This document shows positions 59,174 to 64,000 of a DNA stretch of 64,000 nt, piece after piece. The stretch spans positions 188,001 to 252,000 of the forward strand of contig JAQGDQ010000078.1 of assembly GCA_030141605.1 (NCBI GenBank), in the 5' to 3' direction. Numbering within the stretch: the first letter of the stretch is position 1; each line of letters begins with the position of its first letter. The notes beneath the pieces are model-generated. The model was given only the letters and a program-made list of their open reading frames with translations, searched no databases and was not told the origin of the DNA. Source of the stretch: Tubiluchus corallicola (taxonomy: Eukaryota; Priapulida; Priapulimorpha; Priapulimorphida; Tubiluchidae). Both the position numbers and the translations under genes were made by a program.

Positions 59174-60890
59174 GTAAGTCATTTTTAATGTGTTGTCACA
59201 GTTTTTTGATAGTTAATATATATTTAGTTTACTTCTCCTCACACAGATTTAGTAGGGCAAACTAATACATGTTGAGTTTGGAAAACTAAGTAAATCTTAA
59301 CCTAAATGTCTGAATGCAATCAGGAAATCTATATACAGTTTCACTGGCTATTATGAATAAAAAATAAATAAATAATACAGACTTGTTAAGACAGCACATC
59401 ATTTATACCCCACCAGTGTTGCCAGAAGGAACCTGATCATGATTCAGGTTTCGGCTCTTGTACCCAGCCAGCATGGTTAAATGTTCAGCTTTCATTACAA
59501 TAATATGAAAGTTTAACATCTCTCCCATGACAAACCACATGATTAGGCATACTGTACTTAATCAGCACAATAGATCACTAATGATTTATAAAAAACTGCA
59601 CATAACAACAGCATAAAATTCAAAGTAAATTAGGACCGTTTCATCAGAAACGAACTCACAAGAAATCTCAAATGAGTGTTTGAGACCGCTACAATATTGT
59701 TTAAGAAAAAGTTTAATTGCTTTTAATGTTTGTACAAATTTTCCTAGCAAGTGAGCTTGCGCTGTATTAATTATAAAAAAGCTGGATGTAGCAAATAAGA
59801 TATCTAATATTTTTGTAAGAAATAATGCCGGTAGTTTTCATTTTTGGTAAAAAATTTTAATATTATCACAAATGCAAATGCGAGAGCTGACTCTGACTTT
59901 TCACTTTGGGTTCGATAATGGTGCACAGTAGTGAGAATACTGTTTACTGGTACCTTGATGAAAATAAATTAATGATCTAGCCTATAAAACATAGTTCTAA
60001 CAAGGCAGAATTTTGCAAAAAGTCGGTTAATTCGAACTGCTACCTATAAATGATAGTGAGTTAGGTACATATTATGCTTTGATTCTGACTCAGACTGTAA
60101 AATAAACAAAGCCAGACTGAACGTTAACTAATAACAGACCAAGACATTTTCTATTCACCTTACAAGATAGCGACCGATTATCTTTGTCACATAATATGGA
60201 CTGGACTGGGACTCCTAACTTACAGAATGTATGCAGCTTTTTAAAAAGGTTGTTAATGTATCCATATATTAACATATATATATCTTTATATATTATCATC
60301 TTTCGTGTAGTCTCACCTCAAATGCAATTATGTATGCATTTATCATTATCTTACTTTAAATATGATCGTTTCCAATAATTTTCCGGCTAATACTCCAACT
60401 GTCCAAAGAGGTCGGAAAGTTTAATTATCTAGATCAGCCAAAGTCTTATAATTCCAGAAAACTATATGACTTGCATGGCTAAGTTTTCACAGTGTATGCT
60501 TCACAACCGAAGTTAGGTAACACCCAGCCAGTGAATGGTTCATGACCAACTGGGTTCAACACTTGTTCTACCATACTCACGTCATCTGCCACACTGATTC
60601 TGCCTGTTCATCTCTTTGAAGCGTGTATATACAGTCCAGGTGCGCCTAAGACATCTGTGTTGGTTCTGGTTCAGGGCTTCATACTAGAAGAGTATCCTTG
60701 ATAATGAGCTATGTTCCAGTATTGGCACAAACTTCAGCATTATGTGACCCTGTTTTTGAGTGCTGGATTTTCTGCTTGCAGTGTGCCAAAGTGTATGCAT
60801 AAAATGGTAGCACACTGTTTGATTGTTACTTGATTATAACTGAGATTGCCAGAATTTTTATAAGCCTTTGCAGTTTATTTCACCGATTAC
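59174..60890 (+). other. INTU intron, 5' part
   Basis: Begins with the donor GTAAGTCATT after exon 5. I tested the AG-led frames here for the next INTU block (human VKLTFE...) and found none without an immediate stop. Confidence 0.5.
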
Positions 60891-60894
60891 TATC

Positions 60895-61020
60895 CATTGT
60901 GGGTAATGGGTTGGAGAAATGAGACACCGAAAAATTGTGGACTAGTCGGGATTTGAAAGCGAGACTTGGGATTAGTACTGTCATGCTCTCCCAACTGTGT
61001 TGCTAGTCAACATGACAGAG
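60895..61020 (-). mobile_element. tRNA-derived SINE in the INTU intron
   Basis: On the minus strand: CAGTTGGGAGAGCATGACAG (A box with D arm; 60,979-60,998), then TACTAATCCCAAG (anticodon-arm-like), then CTTTCAAATCCCGAC (B box; 60,945-60,959). The layout and spacing fit a tRNA head; the stems are diverged. The SINE body probably continues on one or both sides. Confidence 0.55.
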
Positions 61021-62240
61021 TAGGTCTGAGATTGTAGCTCACAGTCGAACAGCCCATCCATACCCGTGAAAGTAGGGGAATACTTATGGTATCAGTGCTT
61101 TCCCAAATTAGCTGGCAACTAACAGTATCATTAATATGACTATGACTGCACCTTTTTTTAAGTTTAATAAGTTTTGTATTGAACTCAACTAATATGGACA
61201 CTATGGATAGCTCTTTTTTTCCACTGCCTGTGATCTGCTGTAAAACATCTTGTTTTTTTTATTTCGTCTTCATGTTACATTAACTCTAACATTTTATCCA
61301 TCCAGTTGATCTGCGTTTTTGTGATTTATGTATAATGCACTAGTACAGCTTAATCAAAGTCATTATTGTGTTTTTCCGAAGCTGATTACAGAGAACAGTG
61401 ACGTGTAAAAGTCTAGATTTACAAAGCAGTATAAATCACTGAGCGTAATTGCATTTTGCGCGTCAACAGCACGTGCTACAAATTATAATATAATCCATAA
61501 ACTGCAGAATTTAATTGACCATCTGTCTACAGTTATATTTCTATACTTGCTATTGCTTGTAATGATAGTTTCCAGGAAGAATTACTGTGAAAATCATTAA
61601 TTAGCTGAAGCAGTGTGATTTTTAAACTGAATATGATTTTAATTTTTGTGCGTGCTTGAATGTTTATATGTTCCTTGCTAGTTTGTAAAGTGTTTTCTAA
61701 ATAACTGAAAGTAATGCCTGTGCATTACTGTTACTCAAAGAAACCACTTTTAAAAAACCATGTAGAAAATTTTAGAAGGAGTTTACAATACCCACACAGT
61801 TTAAATGCCCTACCCGTATCTCTAACACTAACCCTAACCCTATTCTGCTTCACAAACTAATTTCTAGTGTGTGGGGAATTGTGAACTTTTACCAAAATTT
61901 TGAATTTGACTTTTTAGATAACATCAAGATTCAAGATTCAGTATAAAAGCAAAAATAATGAATAGATTCTTAATTTCTGTATAAAGTTTTTGAAGTAAAC
62001 ATGTTACTTGGTTTTATATTATTTCTTATGTGTTCCTATTGTTCTTTAGTTTAGCTTAGTTTATTGCAAAGTAAACCCAACAAACTATCATATACATCAA
62101 CATTACTTCGTTTTAAAGCACCAGTTCTCTAGTTCTGTTTTTCAGTATTTTTTCTTTTAAGTGTACTTTTGCTTATACTTTCTTATTTGATGTAATTAGA
62201 TATCCTGTTTAGTATCTGAGCAGTACATATACATAGCTAC
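61021..62240. other. INTU intron, middle part
   Basis: Contains a short interstitial telomere-like CTAACACTAACCCTAACCCT at about 61,822-61,841. No exon is recognised. Confidence 0.45.
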
Positions 62241-62244
62241 GTGG

Positions 62245-62730
62245 CTGAAAGTCGAACTAAGCCTTCACTATAATATAAGCTTTTACAACTTAAAATCCTA
62301 CTCTCATTACGAATATTCAATTTATTTTATCATAAATTTACTGTAAAACTTGTTTCCTCTGATTTTTTATCACCTCACTGTTAGCGGTATTAAATTAGCG
62401 GTATTTAAAGAGCACCCATTTTTCATTGCGCGAGACGAATAATGTTATAAGTGCAGTTATGACGTTACCAAAGTTCGGTGAAAACACATCGGTAACCAAA
62501 GACGCCTTCTGCACTACATATGTCATTCTTGCTCACTCACGCCAAAGGTGCGAAACGTGGCGATCTTTGCGGCAAATCATGCATTCGAAATTTCCCAGAA
62601 AAGGGTAAGTTATTTAATGTATAAGTCTCTTTTGTTTAATAATAACTATGAATTTTTGGTGTAATCATAATAATGCATTTAAAAAAATAGCATTGTCTTT
62701 TGGGGTTATATAGGCCTTTAAGCCTAAAAT
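62245..62730 (+). repeat. Dispersed repeat family R3, copy 2
   Basis: Starts CACTATAATATAAGCTTTTA and ends TTATATAGGCCTTTAAGC. Collinear with 39,719-40,180. Its centre reads GCACTACATATGTCATTCTT, then CGCCAAAGGTGCGAAACGTG, and the donor-like end is CCAGAAAAGGGTAAGT, a canonical GTAAGT. A 60-codon frame (62,426-62,608) covers the centre. Confidence 0.85.
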
Positions 62731-62734
62731 TTAG

Positions 62735-64000
62735 AAATTCATGCAATTGCTTAAAGTGCAAAACTACGCGTAGGCATGTGCCACTTTTTTTAATAGCACA
62801 CAGTTAAATTTTTAAACAGCCGTGATGTTGATGTAGACAATTTTTTGACGGCAGTATCTGTTAAACCAACCAAGATTTCAAGTTTCATCCAGTTATAAAT
62901 CAAGAAACAATCTTTTCAAGCAGGAAATGGCAGTTGAAGATAATTGGCAGTGAAATTGAGCAGGGCGCGAATGATTGAAAAAATCACTCATCTTTCAGTT
63001 TGTGTTAATCACGTTTGACAGATTCTCAAAAGCAGCTGAACTTGATGGAAAAATTGCCTCTAAATGAATTGTATGAAACTTCCCATCACTGCTAAACACA
63101 ACAAAGGAGGAAAATTTACCACCTGAGTAGCTCATTCTTTTGTCGGACAACAGGTGTTATGAACAAGTGATCTGTCGTAGCATGGTTGCTACTAAACGCT
63201 TAATGCATTCTAATTTAATGGAAAAAACAATTGTTTTCAAGATTACAAAAGAGCTGCTTCTTACAAAAGAGAACAGGAATTAATGCAATGGTCAGATCAT
63301 TTACATTTATAATGAAATTTCGAGTGAATAATATTTCGATGTCACTTGACCTGTAATTACAGTTTTTAATGTTTTTTGTTGTACATATGAATAATTAGCA
63401 TACAGATCTGTTTGAAGATTCTGGAAATGTATATAAATTATAATGGCATTTCAAAAATTTATCAGTTGTCAGTCATGCTTTGCTTGGGTTTGATATTTGC
63501 TCTCATTTGTCCTCCTAAAAGTACAAAAATGAGCCTCAGTAGATTACCGCAAAAATAAAGGAATACTAAATACATGAGTGAATAATATATGCAAACGAAC
63601 GAATTTCATTAATAGTAGATGAGAGCAAAAATTTACTTTCTTGAATAATTTGACTAATTTCATTTCATGGTATATTTGCATTAACAACTACGAGCAATTC
63701 GACACCCGGTTTTACTCTACTAAACTGTCATTTAATATCGATGGCAATTTTACCAGCTTTGCATGACGGGGGAAATTTACATAATTCAGCCCTGTTTGTA
63801 ATTAGTTCTTGGTTAAGTCTTCTGCTGAGACTGTGCAAGCATGCCATGTGCATATAGGAGTTCATTTCTATCTGTGCACTGTAAGTCTTATTGATGCGTA
63901 AAACCAACAGTGCACCCCAAATTAGGCCAATGGCCTCTGTCGATAAGGGGCTACAGTAATAAGGAGAATTTATGAGTGCATGTCCAATGAAACAAAATTT
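62735..64000. other. INTU intron, 3' part of window
   Basis: An acceptor-like TCATCTTTCAG at 62,988-62,998 is followed by a short frame (FVLITFDRFSKAAELDG), but no donor precedes its stop. No other exon is recognised up to the window end. Confidence 0.4.

Noticed and set aside
61822-61841. CTAACCCTAACCCT as a telomeric repeat
   Set aside because: Only two full units; too short to be more than a chance or minor interstitial repeat.
62999-63065. Possible next INTU exon (FVLITFDRFSKAAELDG)
   Set aside because: The acceptor is good and VLITFD loosely resembles the human VKLTFE block, but no GT donor occurs before the stop codon and the first residue does not match.

Overview
This window is AT-rich genomic DNA from an animal, most likely an invertebrate. 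The evidence is three recognisable metazoan genes, spliceosomal introns with GT-AG ends, degenerate CR1-type non-LTR retrotransposons, tRNA-derived SINE-like copies and many long microsatellites. Nothing is bacterial: there are no operons, CRISPR arrays or Shine-Dalgarno sites. The phylum cannot be fixed from the sequence alone.

Layout. 1-1,625 and 2,430-6,030 hold two decayed minus-strand CR1-like retrotransposons; the second is internally deleted. 6,430-8,600 holds a hAT-like repeat and tRNA-like sequences. 11,115-12,056 is a non-autonomous DNA transposon with terminal inverted repeats. 14,211-15,038 is an intact single-exon KCTD8/12/16-type gene (T1/BTB plus H1 domain), with an NRF1-type palindrome about 0.2 kb upstream. 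17,341-17,500 is a perfect 42-bp inverted repeat around (AT)n. 20,059-20,556 is a THAP-domain reading frame that ends inside a (TA)n run. 20.5-55 kb is gene-poor and filled with microsatellites, minisatellites, retrotransposon tails and several repeat families that occur twice in the window. 56,494-59,173 carries the first five recognised coding exons of an Inturned (INTU) orthologue on the plus strand; its phases and PDZ-region similarity are consistent, and the rest of the gene lies beyond 64,000.

The three genes are not functionally linked. The KCTD protein is expected to modulate GABA-B receptor signalling, the THAP protein to bind DNA, and INTU to act in the ciliary/planar-polarity CPLANE complex. 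I see no convincing new multi-gene system. The points most worth a second look are the TIR element with dense TCCGA/TCGGA palindromes, the duplicated 0.46-0.49 kb repeat that keeps a splice-donor-like site, the 0.3-kb tandem unit with GGCCAT motifs, and the unexplained minus-strand reading frame at 2,198-2,395.
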